Shown here: positions 22,165 through 35,237 of the stretch, piece after piece | How positions within the stretch are numbered: position 1 is the first letter of the stretch | Layout of the letters: every line of letters begins with the position of its first letter | Source: Apostichopus japonicus | Lineage: Eukaryota > Echinodermata > Holothuroidea > Aspidochirotida > Stichopodidae | Reading direction: 5' to 3' | NCBI RefSeq assembly: GCF_037975245.1 | Contig: NC_092574.1 | Span: 574,001 to 638,000 of the forward strand | Length of the DNA stretch: 64,000 nt | Program-made: the position numbers and the translations under genes | Notes under the pieces: generated by a model | Seen by the model: only the letters and a program-made list of their open reading frames with translations | What the model was told of the DNA's origin: nothing | The model's database searches: none

Positions 22165-22490
22165 TATATCGAGAGATTAGCTCAAGTGGTTGAGCACCCG
22201 CTTTTCGGCTTATCGAATCCTGGTTGAATCACACCAAAGACTCTGGAAGTGGTATAGCTGATGCCACTTTGCTTAGCGTTCAGCATATATAAGTGAATGG
22301 ACTAGCGAAAAACGAGGGGTAGGTATGTCAAATGCCATTTGCACAGTGACCACCACCTTCACCCTTAGGTCACGTTATTAAAAGCACCGCCTTGTTCTGT
22401 GTACCTGGTTAAGAATCGCGAAATAAATTGCGATACCCGGGTTTGCACACTTGCCGGGCCTTGTCATAGATTCGAGCCCTTGTCCGGCGA
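22165..22490 (+). mobile_element. tRNA-derived SINE-like element
   Basis: An A-box-like TAGCTCAAGTGG (22178-22189) is followed 32 bases later by a B-box-like GGTTGAATC (22222-22230), the internal RNA polymerase III promoter layout of a tRNA gene. The head does not fold as an intact tRNA and is followed by a tail containing TGCTTAGCGTTCAGCATATA and TTGCGATACCCGGG. That combination is typical of a SINE rather than a working tRNA. The 3' end is uncertain. Confidence 0.5.
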
Positions 22491-22918
22491 GTCATCCATA
22501 ACAAAAATCATCATATTACTCATAACAATTGAGGAAGATGGTGAAATTTCCCCATACACGCAATCATTATAGGAATATGTTAGAGAGAAATGCTAGCAAA
22601 TTGGTAATCATTTGGAACTCAAAATAGCGAGAAATAGCACCTATCAGCCCACATGAATTCACAAATTTGAACCATGTTATCCCTTTCAGCACGATAATCG
22701 ACTACAAGCCCATATATGGCATTATATCATATAAATATATTACTACTAACTTTTAGTAGGCCTATTTCTGATTAGCCGTTCTCTTGCTCCATCTCATTCA
22801 TATGCCCAATATAACATAATTATTTCGCGCGAATTTACTAATCTCGCAGCTAGACAATTATTTAGGTGGGGATGCAGCTCCTAGTTAGATCCATTCGAAT
22901 AAAATAAATGGGTCAAAA

Positions 22919-23045
22919 CGCACATTTTTACAAGAATCTCCCCTACTGGCTAACGCTAACCCTAATCCCTAACCCTAACACAGGAGTTCAATCAATTCTT
23001 TGCAATACAAACAGCCAATGAGAGAACACCTTATAAAATGTGTGT
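22919..23045 (-). mobile_element. TTAGGGTTAG-core MITE-like element, copy 4
   Basis: Reverse orientation: CGCACATTTTTACAAGAATC at one end, GCTAACGCTAACCCTAATCC inside, GAGAACACCTTATAAAATGT at the other. It is 190 bp from copy 5, in the same orientation. Confidence 0.6.
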
Positions 23046-23240
23046 ATCAACCGAAATTGATAGGTACATGGGCTCAGCTATAATTCCGCGTAACTAATTC
23101 GAGGCAATCGATATTTTCAAATTATGTTTCTGTTTCTGTTCTGTACTCTGAAGCGCCCGCAAGGGCATTTGCTGGAGAATAAGTGAGTGCACCATGAGAA
23201 CTTGTGGCCACTTCTAAGTTGGGGACATTCTCGGGCCAAT

Positions 23241-23382
23241 CTGCACTGGTTTACAATAATTATCCCTATCGGCTAACGCTAACCCTAATCTCTAACCTAA
23301 TTCCTAACACCAACAAAGGAGTACGTTCGATGATATACAATACGAGCAGCCAATTGGAAAATACCCTTTTTCCAGCGCACAT
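23241..23382 (-). mobile_element. TTAGGGTTAG-core MITE-like element, copy 5
   Basis: TGCACTGGTTTACAATAATT, CGGCTAACGCTAACCCTAAT, GGAAAATACCCTTTTTCCAG then CGCACATC. Same order as copy 4. Confidence 0.6.
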
Positions 23383-23799
23383 CAACTAACATTGTCGTCT
23401 ATCAAGTTGGACACGTTCGAGCGGAGCGTCTCCCATCTGGATACAGTCCTGGGGATATGTGTGCCTACCAGCATCGACACAGCGAACTACATTTGAGAAT
23501 AGCTGAGCTTTCGACGATGTGTATACCATTGGTGGGGGGGGGGGGCCTCCAATTCATGAATAATGCTGCAGCAAGTAACTAAATCAGTATGGTCACGTCT
23601 ATGCTCAAGAGTATGCCAATTAAGGGCGGACATGATATCTGTAATGTTGCCAGTGCGCATGCAACGACCAGTAGCAAATCTGGCATCCCGGCTTGCACAC
23701 TCTTGAGTTTTCATTTACCAGTGACTGTTTGGGGGGGGGGGGGGGGCTCGGCGCTTTGTTCGTTTCTCACGTCCATGACGCAGTTGTACCCTTCGGATC
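23383..23799. other. No gene; long G runs
   Basis: G runs of 10 or more bases at 23533-23545 and 23731-23746. Open frames on both strands cross them and look accidental. Confidence 0.35.
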
Positions 23800-23821
23800 T
23801 ATGGCAAGCAACATTTACCTC

Positions 23822-24250
23822 GTTATTCTACTTAAGTAGAACCAATTCCACTTGAGGAGAATACAATTAAACTTAAGTGAAATTAATTGCACTTAAGTAG
23901 AATTGTATTTTACTTAAATTTAATTGTATTCCACTTAAGTAAACTTACCACTTTCTTTTAAGCTTAAGTTAAATTCAATTTCACTTAAGCTTAATTGTAT
24001 TCTACTTTAGTAAAATGCAATTCTACTTAAGTAAAATTGAATTTAGCTTAAGTAAAAATGTCATTCTTTTTCACTAAGGCTAAATGAATTTGACTTAAGT
24101 AAAATTGTATTTTACTTAAGTAGAATACAATTAAGCTTAAGTGAAATTGAATTTAACTTAAGCTAATTTTACTTAAGTAGAATACAATTGCATTTTACTT
24201 AAGTAAAATTCAATTCTACTTAAGTAAATACAATTTAGCCTAAGTGGAAT
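23822..24250. repeat. CTTAAG-palindrome array, arm A
   Basis: About 18 short AT-rich units, roughly 23-25 bp each, are centred on ACTTAAGT or GCTTAAGT, with flanks such as TTTTACTTAAGTAAAAT. Each unit is itself palindromic, so the strand can fold into many small hairpins. Confidence 0.75.
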
Positions 24251-24290
24251 TGAAGATTATGGCAAGCCGTTATAACATTTACCTCGTGCG

Positions 24291-24760
24291 TATGGCAAGC
24301 CATTTCAACATTTACCTCTCTATTCTACTTAAGTAGAATACAATTAAGCCTAAGTGAAACGAATTGCACTTAAGTAAAATTGCATTTTACTTAAGCTTAA
24401 TTGTATTCCACTTAAGTGGAATTCATATTAGCTTAAGTTCAAACGGTTTTTGTCTACATCGTATTTTACTTAAGTAAAATACAATTCTACTTAAGTAAAA
24501 TACAATTCTGCTTAAGTAAAATTCAATTCTACTTAAGTAAAATGCAATTCTGCTTAAGTAAAATTTAATTCTACTTAAGTAAAATGCTATTCTACTTAAG
24601 CAAAATGCTATTCTACTTAAGCAAAATGGCTTTTCAATTTCACTTAAGCTAAATTGCATTTTACTTAAGTGAAATAGAATTACGCTTAAGTGAAATGTGA
24701 TTGGTCATTCTATTTCACTTAAGTAAAATGCAATTTAGCTTAAGTAAAATGTGATTGGTC
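24291..24760. repeat. CTTAAG-palindrome array, arm C
   Basis: The same unit family. The stretch 24460-24640 is the most regular, with a 24-bp period, so the minus strand shows a false 8-residue protein repeat (FYLSRIVF-like). Ends with GTGATTGGTCA twice. Confidence 0.75.
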
Positions 24761-25183
24761 AAGCAGTATATGCTACTCATTGCGTCACTGTACTTGCCGC
24801 TAAGTCCGACTCTGTATACTATTTTAGGTACCTCACCACGTGTTCATCCGCTCAATGGGTTTACCATTGTCAGAAAAGAGGTAAAAGTACCTAACGTAAA
24901 GCTTCCTTAAGCATGTTATCATTTACTGTCATCGTTTTTTTCTGCCTTAATATGAAAGAGCATAATTTTAAGTACAGATGGTGTGAAAATAGGGAGGATC
25001 GAAGTTGATATAAACCATTTTAAAAATCCTTGGTTAAATGTTGATATTACTCCGAACGAGCATATGGAAGGGTTCAGTGTGATAAACTTGCTCCTCTTCT
25101 AGCTCATAATCTAAACGGTCATGATATGGAAGTTTGCAAGTGCCATGATAGGCCACTAGAACACAGCTATCATGCAGTGGGTA
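24761..25183. other. Single-copy-looking spacer inside the fold-back
   Basis: No coding or repeat match within this window. Confidence 0.35.
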
Positions 25184-25392
25184 GGGGTACACGTTGTCAG
25201 TCCGACACGTTTTCAGTCCGAAAATAAAATATACGTTTTTAGTCCGAAAATGAAATGCACGTTTTCAGTCCGAAAATGAAATACACGTTTTCAGTCCGAA
25301 AATGAAATACACGTTTTCAGTTAGGGAATGAAAGCAGTTTTAATGCCATAATATCACCAATAAACTGTGACAGCCCGAACTGATAGTAAAAA

Positions 25393-25708
25393 AAAATCGA
25401 TTGAATCTTTTGTATTAAGTCTCACATCACCGGCCTCAACAAAGACTTGGGACCCCTTAACAACTATCAGTTCTACAAACATATGTAATCCGTTCTTTGC
25501 TCCTTAATCAGCTTCCTGTACAGTCATGGTTTGTTTGGTTCTAATTCCATCAATGCAATTTACACTTTAAACCTAGCGTCATACTTTCTTTGTGTTACAT
25601 TTTGTACTTTTCATTCGACTGCCAATATTGCTGACGAAGGTCCCAGGGGGACCGAAAATTCCAATATATTTTCTAAAGCTTTTCTCCTTATTTGTCAATT
25701 ATGAGTAT
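25393..25708 (+). pseudogene. 3'-terminal fragment of a Penelope-like element
   Basis: About 315 bp match 43664-43978 (the 3' end of the larger PLE) over the whole length with scattered differences. The fragment includes the last codons of the GIY-YIG protein (SHITGLNKDLGPLNNYQFYK-like reading), its stop, the 3' untranslated region and the ribozyme motif. It ends at the same ATTATGAGTAT word as the longer copy. Confidence 0.8.
25626..25666 (+). ncRNA. Hammerhead ribozyme motif (PLE type)
   Basis: The order is stem I strand TATTG, core CTGACGA, stem II GGTCCC-AGG-GGGACC, core GAAA, a minimal palindromic stem III (AATT), cleavage-site C, then stem I partner CAATA. This is the minimal-stem-III type I arrangement known for Penelope-like elements, expected to self-cleave, perhaps as a dimer. 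One extra A lies between CTGACGA and stem II. Activity untested. Confidence 0.65.
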
Positions 25709-25944
25709 ATACGAAAGATTCAATCGATTTCTTTACTATCAGTTCGGGCTGTCACAGTTAATTGGTGATATTATGGCATTAAAACTGCATTCATTCCCCA
25801 ACTGAAAACATTTTCGGACTGAAAACGTGTATTTCATTTTCGGACTGAAAACGTGTATTTCATTTTCGGACTGAAAACGTGTATTTTATTTTAGGACTGA
25901 AAACTTGTCGGACTGAAAACTTGTCGGACTGAGGGGTGTACCCC

Positions 25945-26415
25945 GTGGGGAGGATTCCATAACAACTACCTGGTAGGATATACCAGATGAAAACTTCGAT
26001 CTATGCTTTGGCAGGTCTTGAAAGTGATGAGTTTAGTGTGTAAGTCAATGGAACAATTAATTGTGATGCGAGACCTATAGAGTTACGTTCAAGACGTACT
26101 AGTTACGTAACCATTTGCGGCCATTCCCCCATTCTGCGATACTTATCCAGCTTTCGTTGTGTATATACGAACATAACACCATACTTAACAAATGAAGCAA
26201 AGCTTTGTTTATCACTGAGTCTGAACGTTAGACGTTTGGTAAATACAGCCAGCCAATGAATCGTTGCAAAATGTTGCTGATTCAGTTGGAAAAGCACTTT
26301 TGAGAGCAAGGGAACGACTACAACACGACATACCATCAATCAGTGGTACTAGTAGTATAGTAGTAGTACCAGGCATGGTACCATGTAAACATTGCCCCCA
26401 GACCAACCACTTCTC
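25945..26415. other. Spacer inside the fold-back
   Basis: A 78-codon minus frame at 26103-26339 has no motif. No repeat match to the left spacer, so the outer palindrome is not continuous. Confidence 0.35.
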
Positions 26416-26454
26416 CGCACGAGGTAAATGTTATAACGGCTTGCCATATTCGTC

Positions 26455-26950
26455 AATTCCACTTAAGCTAAATTGTATTTTACTTAAGTAGAATTGAATT
26501 TTACTTAAGTAAAATGCAATTGTATTCTACTTAAGTAAAATACAATTCTACTTTAGTAGAATACAATTTATCTTAAGTTAAATTCAATTTCACTTAAGCT
26601 TAATTGTATTCTGCTTAAGTAAATTACAATTTTACTTAAGTAAAATGCATTTAGCTTAAGTGAAAAAGAATGACACTTTTCCTTAAGCTAAATTAAATTT
26701 TACATAAGTAGAGTTGTATTTTACTTAAGTAGAATACAATTAAGCTTAAGTGAAATTGAATTTAACTTAAGCTTAAAAGAAAGTGGTAATTTTACTTAAG
26801 TGGAATACAATTAAACTTAAGTAAAATGCAATTCTACTTAAGTGCAATTCATTTTACTTAAGCTTAATTGTATTCTACTTAAGTGCAATTCATTTCACTT
26901 AAGCTTAATTGTATTCTACTTAAGTGGAATTAATTCTACTTAAGTAGAAT
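26455..26950. repeat. CTTAAG-palindrome array, arm B
   Basis: About 20 units of the same AT-rich palindromic family, oriented opposite to arms A and C. Ends outside with AGAGAGGTAAATGTTAAAAC and GGCTTGCCATA. Confidence 0.75.
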
Positions 26951-26983
26951 AGAGAGGTAAATGTTAAAACGGCTTGCCATACG

Positions 26984-28816
26984 TGCGTGCCACTCAGGAC
27001 GTATATCACAGTAACTTATGCATACTTCCATGAATGAATGTTGGAGAAACTCTATTCGATTATCAAACTGTCTGCCATGGACAATTACTGCAATTTCCTT
27101 GGAAGAGCAATTTTCAGCGAGCTAGGAGATATCCGTTTTGTAGCAAAACGTTCCTCAATAACAGATGGCGCCACTCCGCTGCCTGTGCCAGCATATACAC
27201 ATTTTTTGGTTACCACATTATTAACTGAAATATAAAGTGCAATAAAAACACTCAGATCCGTGGGAAGAAATCTCTATTTGGGGATTCTAATTTTGGCAAT
27301 TTCACTGCAGCACCCGGGCAAACTGAAAATTGTCCCTCCCAGAATTGGAAATCCATCCTGCAAGTGGCAGGTCAGGTCAAAATAATTGTAGACGTGTACA
27401 TTTGATGGTAGTCCCAATTCAGGGCCATCTATACACACATCCAGGAGATACTAGGAGCGAATTAATGTAGGTATCAGTGATTAGGGTCAGGGTTTTTCCT
27501 AGACGATTACCCTTCCGGTTGGGAGAGAGAGAAAAATATCAATAGGCCTAAACATTAGAGGCAATGCAAGTGACTCGCCAGTTGAAACTTCCGTCCGCTC
27601 ACTTGCCTCGTCGATCGAACAGCCAAGCGAAGCAATCGAAGCAATGGACAGGGGCATACATGCAACATTTCTCGAGGGGGTGGTTGTAAGCCGAATTTGG
27701 GACCGACTAGCATTTCGGGACGGACAGAACGCATTTTTTTCTCGTATTTTTGTATTTCTAATTTTATACGCTCTTTCTATACATATAGGCTATAATTGTA
27801 TATAATTAGTTACTGTGGTCTTCTAATTGAAGGTTGAGCTAAGAAATAACGCATGGAGTCGGTCGCCGAGCAAGAGTCGGTCTCGAGCCAGTAGCACCAG
27901 TGGTTGGAGACCGACTTTTGATCGCTCGGGGACCGACTTCTGATGTTTAGATGGGGTGTCACACCCCCCCCCCAATTTACGCCCCTGGCAATAGGCAACC
28001 CTCATCCGCATCTGGGGACTAAGTTGCTAAGATTTACCTTTTCAGTATATTAGAGACAATACTTGATAGCGACTATGGCATACGCTAATACCTCTTCCTA
28101 TGTTGAGAATTCCGGAGGGGTATTGTTGACATCCAAGATATTTTCCCGGTTTCACCTACCGATACACGAGTACACGGAGCAATACATTGAGATATATAGA
28201 GTATTCGTGCACCGAAATAATTTGTGAACAAATAGATTTATTAGCCATATTTCCTGGTATTTCATTTGGTCAAATTGCTTCTTCTCGCAACCTCCAGTAC
28301 TCAACGCATATTCAACACACCCATACGCAACGAGGGGATTCGCCTCACATTTGTATATTCCGGCATTCGAAATGTTTGGAGTAAAACCTGCAATCAGCCG
28401 TCATCTAACCAAACTTTTTCGACATTTTGACAATATCACGCACATCCATAGTGGTGTGCTTCGGAATTTAGAAATAAGGTACTTATTCATATGAAAAGCT
28501 CTTCCTGACCTGAGGAACGAGGTGACATTTGTTAATTATTTTCACTGTTTCGGCGCGCCTTGTCCATACGAATGTTATGAATAATAAAGATAGATCTGAT
28601 GTTTCTTGGAACGCAGTGGAAGTGCCCCTGTGTTCAATCTAAGAGCCTTTTGAGGCAAACATTCCTCAGTTCTGCTCAGCATCATATGGTGCTAATGTCA
28701 CACACGTCCCATCCACCAAGATTTTTTTTTCAGGAATTACTATTACTTGTGAATCCTAAGCACAATATTTCGATTTGAAGATGTTTCTTATCTCACTCTA
28801 TCCTAAAATGCCGGAG
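26984..28816. other. No gene recognised
   Basis: Short frames on both strands near 27.04-27.23 kb read plausibly but lack splice pairs and motifs. A hairpin occurs at 27858-27937 (next entry). Confidence 0.3.
27858..27937. repeat. Imperfect hairpin with GTCGGTC/GACCGAC ends
   Basis: GTCGGTCGCCGAGCAAGAGT then CGGTCTC is mirrored by GAGACCGACTTTTGATCGCT then CGGGGACCGAC. GGTGTCACACCCCCCCCC follows, a phrase that recurs near 47.88 kb. Confidence 0.5.
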
Positions 28817-28908
28817 AAGTTCCATTTCCTGCAATGCAGGAGTCTTCTTTAGCACAAAAAAAAATCTACTCCGCACCAACCGATGGTGGCGCTCCGCTGA
28901 GCTAGATG
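28817..28908 (-). repeat. GGCGC-hairpin dispersed repeat, copy 4
   Basis: Reverse orientation: AAGTTCCATTTCCTGCAATG, then CCGCACCAACCGATGGTGGC, GCTCCGCTGAGCTAGATG. Confidence 0.55.
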
Positions 28909-29694
28909 CCTTCAACAATAACCAGACCCTGGCGGCGCCAATATGCCAGGGCACCCACCGCGCGCACCAACGTAACTCAGCCCTATGATATCCACTCTCA
29001 TAATTGTTGTTTGTTTATCACGCGCGCTATTTTGTATTGATGGCTGAACTTGGCTCATTATCCCCATTCGTCAGCAATTATGACCACGTAATATCTTGTA
29101 CCCCAGGTTCAAAACAGCAGGGTTTGCTCGCGCTTTGAGGCATTGTCTCGGTTGATGAGATTTTGCTCTCCTTGGTCCGAGACTCATGGATACGCCACTG
29201 GGTATCGTCTCAACCGTGAGACTAAAAATTCAGTGACCCACTCGTGCTCTTCTTTCATTGTAATGACAGCACTGCTACTATTACTACAAAAGGAATATCA
29301 TCCTTTTTGACATTAGATGCTAACAGATACCGGTACTCACTATGATGGAATACAGTAAATCGTGATAGATTACCCGGTGCATATGGGACATCTTGAGTGA
29401 CGAAACCTTGAAAATTTTGCGCGGTTTTTTCCTCTTCTTTCAATCTTTGTATCTGCCTCATAATGTGCTAATATGAATCCAACATTAGCTACATATATCT
29501 TCATCAACTGAGAGATTACACTCACGCGTCTACATTCCAGAATACACATGATGTAGGAGGGCCCTGAGGCAGGCCCCAGGACCCGCCAAAGCGCGCGCTG
29601 CCCACACAACATTTTGCCACCCCCAACTTTTCCTTCTGCCCACCATTTTCCCCCCCCCCTCCCCCCACTTCAAAAATCCCGGTGCTGCCACTGT
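28909..29694. other. No gene recognised
   Basis: C-rich stretch near 29650-29670; otherwise unremarkable. Confidence 0.3.
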
Positions 29695-30110
29695 CAATAT
29701 AGTTGTTCAGTACTATCATTGCATATGAGGTATTCAGAGATTTGAGATAAAAAGTTATCTAGGGGTCCGCTTTGGCCATTTTGATCGGATGGTCAAGCGG
29801 TTTCGCCTCCTATAGATATACTGATCGTGAAAGTTGGTCAGTATCATCAATCATCATTGACTGATGGTACATACCAGGTTCAAGGTAATTTGTGACCAAG
29901 GGTCAGCTAAGGGTTATTTCGGCCAATAAAGTAATTTTAGGGGTCAACTGAACAAAACGCTTCCCCTCCCATAGATTGAATTGGCTGATCATGATAGTTA
30001 ATCAATAATACCATTGGTCGATGGTACATATATAGTGTTCATGAGATTGAGGTTAGAGGTCATCAAGGGGTCAATGTTGGCCAAATTTGGCGGCTTTAAC
30101 ATGGTAACTT
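29695..30110 (+). repeat. TGACCTTTGACC array family, plus orientation
   Basis: Units with CGTGAAAGTTGGTCAGTATC, GTACATA(C/T), AAGGTCATC and CCCATAGATTGAATTGGCTG, as in the 15.4-15.9 kb array. Confidence 0.5.
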
Positions 30111-30538
30111 GTGCTTAAGGTTGTAAATAATTAAAACTGTCCGAGAACAGCTGGCCCTCGTCGGGGTGTGCAACATTTAGCGTTCCCACTCGGGCTCGGG
30201 AAAACTTCACCGATGGGAGGCAGGCTTTCCAGAAAGGGGGTACCCCCTCCCCCGATAACGCACCACCCAGGAGTGCTGAGGTTTCAGATTTGCGGGCAGT
30301 GAGGAATGCGAAACCCGAACACACTTCGGCGTGAGGTCCGGGGCCAGCGTATCTGTGACACTGAAATTACGCCATAAAGAACATACACAAACAACCACTT
30401 TCTATAATCTATAATATCTATTTCCATGATAATGCAGTTGCACAACTACCTGATAAACTCAAAACGCATCGCGTTCAAGATTAGAAGTACAGAGATGTAG
30501 GAATCAATTGTCGCTCTAAATTCTCAACGCAACAGCAT

Positions 30539-30540
<2 letters not shown>

Positions 30541-30619
<79 letters not shown>
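30541..30619. repeat. (TA)n microsatellite 1
   Basis: About 79 bases of perfect alternating TA. Together with the tract at 30781 it brackets a 160-bp PLE-like segment. Confidence 0.95.
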
Positions 30620-33059
<2,440 letters not shown>

Positions 33060-33640
33060 TTTGATGTATCAAATATGCATGAATGTTTTGATGACATCGT
33101 ATATAGACAGTTTCTTTAAAGAATAGGGAATGATTCATTGGCTACAATATTAAATTTATTTTTGATATTTGGGGAGATTTTATTTTTTACATAACTATGT
33201 AAACAAACACGATGATATTTGTGTAAGAAAACTATTTCACACCTACATGCGGTATAGCAACAGAATGGCCCAGTTTCTGCATAGCATTTCACTTCTCAGT
33301 ACCACTTGAATTTGATTTGTCTGGAGATATCAAAATATTTGTGGAGCAAAGCTTGTATATTCAAGTTATGTGACACCAGTAAATATTTCAAAATATCTGA
33401 GAAATATTGACATGTTACTTTAGATGGATAGATTGCTTTAGATGTTTAGAAAGAAACAAATCCCAATTCATATTTTCTTTACGGCTATTTCTATCATTTT
33501 TGGTGTCGATGATAATTGTAACCTATATGCATTGATGCTGGCATGTAGGTATTTATGTATGCGTGTGTTTTTTATGCCAAGCTTGTAAACACGATATCTC
33601 AAGAAGGGAAGCTTGGACAGATAGGACAGATAGGACAGAT
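33060..33640 (-). repeat. Large inverted homology, left copy
   Basis: Read on the minus strand this matches 42061-42495 and then 41050-41210. Shared words include TTTGTTTCTTTCTAAACATC, GCTATGCA(G/A)AAACTGGG, ATATTGTAGCCAAT, CCCTATTCTTTAAAGAAA and CATTCATGCAT. The two copies lie about 8 kb apart in opposite orientation. Nature unknown; the only frames are short. Confidence 0.65.
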
Positions 33641-34590
33641 ATCATATTTAGTATGTTGATGTATCACATTTAGTACAAGAGAAGCCTGTTGTTGAGGTCA
33701 ATGGTCAATTCAGGACAGCCTGTGTCATTGTGAAATTATTGCTTGCTTTCTGCTGTATTACTAAGATTGTTAGGATTGCTTATTAACATTATTAATTTCA
33801 AGTAGAGTCAATTCGATTATTTCATCATTGTAGATGCTACTATTAACTTTTCTTTTTCTATTCTTAAGTTTTTCTTTCTTTTTTTTTCTTTTTGGGGAGT
33901 CTCCTACTTTGTTAAGCCTTACAGGCTTTATAGGAGACTTCCCGTCACACTGTAAATTGTGATGAAACAAATAAATATACAAATACCTCAAGAAGTGAAG
34001 CTTGGACAAATCTCATATTTTATTTGTAGAAATGCCTTATAAAATACAAGAAGCCTATTGATTTTGGTGGAGGTCAAAGGTCATTTGGTTAATCACAGGT
34101 CAAATTGTGTAAACATTGTTAACATGATATCTCGATATTGGGAGCTTGGGCAGATCTCATACTTGGTCAGAAGGTGTATAAAATTTAGTAAAAGATGGTG
34201 GTCAAAAAGGTCGTTTGAAGTCAACAAATGCCAAACAGTTACTCCCCCCCCCCCCCCCCCCGTCCCGCTCTTACTTGTCTCTCTACACTAAGGCACCTTC
34301 CTAAACATAATATCGCAAGAGAAGCTTGGACAGATCGGTGGTATGTTTTTGTACCACATTGAGTACAAGAAGCCTAATGTTGTGGGCGGAGGTCAATGGT
34401 CGTTTAGTTCAGGGGTCAAATTGTGAAAACCTTGTTTAACACAATATTTCAACAAGGACAGATATCATATTTAGTATGTTGATGTATCACATTTAGTACG
34501 AGAGAAGCCTGTTGTTGAGGTCAATGGTCAATTCAGGACAGCCTGTGTCATTTTGAAATTATTGTTTGCTTTCTGCTGTATTACTAAGAT
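33585..34590 (+). repeat. Tandem units of the ACACGATATCTCAAGAAGG family
   Basis: Four or more diverged units begin near 33590, 33985, 34120 and 34310 (AGCTTGGACAGAT, TACAAGA(G)AAGCC, GAGGTCAA(A/T)GGTCA). About 140 bp at 33627-33770 and 34453-34595 are almost identical (GATGTATCACATTTAGTAC, CAGGACAGCCTGTGTCATT). A 60-bp reverse piece lies near 41.05-41.1 kb. Poly-C at 34246-34261. Confidence 0.6.
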
Positions 34591-34723
34591 CAAATATGTT
34601 TTGCACCCTCACTATACATTACAATGCATTTTTGCATTCTGGTTCTCTCTTCATTTCAGATAATGAGTAGATAAAGAAAACCCAGCCTTTCAACCTCTGA
34701 TCATAGAGATTAAAATAAAATCG

Positions 34724-34875
34724 TTAAACAGGGGCGGATCCAGGGGGGCCGGGCCCCCCCCCCCCTTTTGAAAATCCTGATTTCTTTTTTTACCGCGTTC
34801 GAGGGAAAGGGCCCCATGCGTGATCAGTGGCGTAGCTACGGGGGGCCTAGGCCCCCCATGAAATAGGCTGGCCCC
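34724..34875. repeat. GGCGGATCCAGG/GGCGTAGCTACGG short element scraps
   Basis: GGGGCGGATCCAGGGGGGCC followed by GTGGCGTAGCTACGGGGGGC, with C-rich complements. Similar ends occur at 35240, 35600 and 37480 (CCTGGATCCG), so these are boundaries of a short interspersed family. Confidence 0.5.
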
Positions 34876-35237
34876 CACTGGGAATGGGGTAAAAAAAATG
34901 TTGTAAAAAAATAAAAATAAGTGCGATTCACTTATATTTTTTGTTCAATAATTTGGGAAATAGAGTTACACAATTATCTCGTCTGCATCTGGCAGAATAA
35001 GAATAATACAATATCTGTAGTAATCATGAGAATGGTCACACAGCATGGCATGGCAATGGTCGATGCGACAATTGCGACCATACACCACGAACCTTGTTGT
35101 GCTGCGCGATATCGATATCTGCTGAAAATATGTTCAGTGCTTCCACCTAGCGCAACAATCTATCAAAAGATTGGCTCAGTTTGTACTGAGCCGAGGTATC
35201 AGGTTTTCATATATTGCCTCAAGTCAAATGAATATAT

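Larger units (their letters stand above)
25184..25944. mobile_element. Inner fold-back element with 26-bp repeats
   Basis: The ends GGGGTACAC / GTGTACCCC are inverted. Each arm contains about five tandem 26-bp units (ACGTTTTCAGTCCGAAAATG AAATAC on the left, the complement on the right), then AATGCCATAATATCACCAAT and CTGTGACAGCCCGAACTGAT. The arms close on the 3' end of a Penelope-like element (25393-25708). The inner ~25 bp of the right arm (25709-25734) is an inverted copy of the first bases of that fragment. Confidence 0.75.
23800..26981. mobile_element. Nested fold-back structure with CTTAAG-palindrome arms
   Basis: Left arm A (23800-24290) and right arm B (26416-26981) are about 0.5-kb inverted copies. 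Each begins at the outside with TATGGCAAGC... ACATTTACCTC and ends at the inside with ...AACATTTACCTCGTGCG. Both contain the rare shared word TTTCTTTTAAGCTTAAG. A third arm C (24291-24760) starts TATGGCAAGCCATTTCAACA and is closest to the outer end of arm B. CGTGCG precedes arm C (24285-24290) and follows arm B (26982-26987), a possible 6-bp target duplication. There is no transposase frame. The interior holds a smaller fold-back and a Penelope fragment. Confidence 0.7.

Noticed and set aside
22178-22240. Functional tRNA gene
   Set aside because: The arms do not pair into a cloverleaf and a SINE-like tail follows.
24423-24659. 78-residue FYLSRI repeat protein on the minus strand
   Set aside because: The 8-residue period simply reflects the 24-bp CTTAAG DNA repeat; neighbouring units break the frame.
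24255-26990. CRISPR array
   Set aside because: The palindromic units have no unique spacers of constant length and the sequence is clearly animal.
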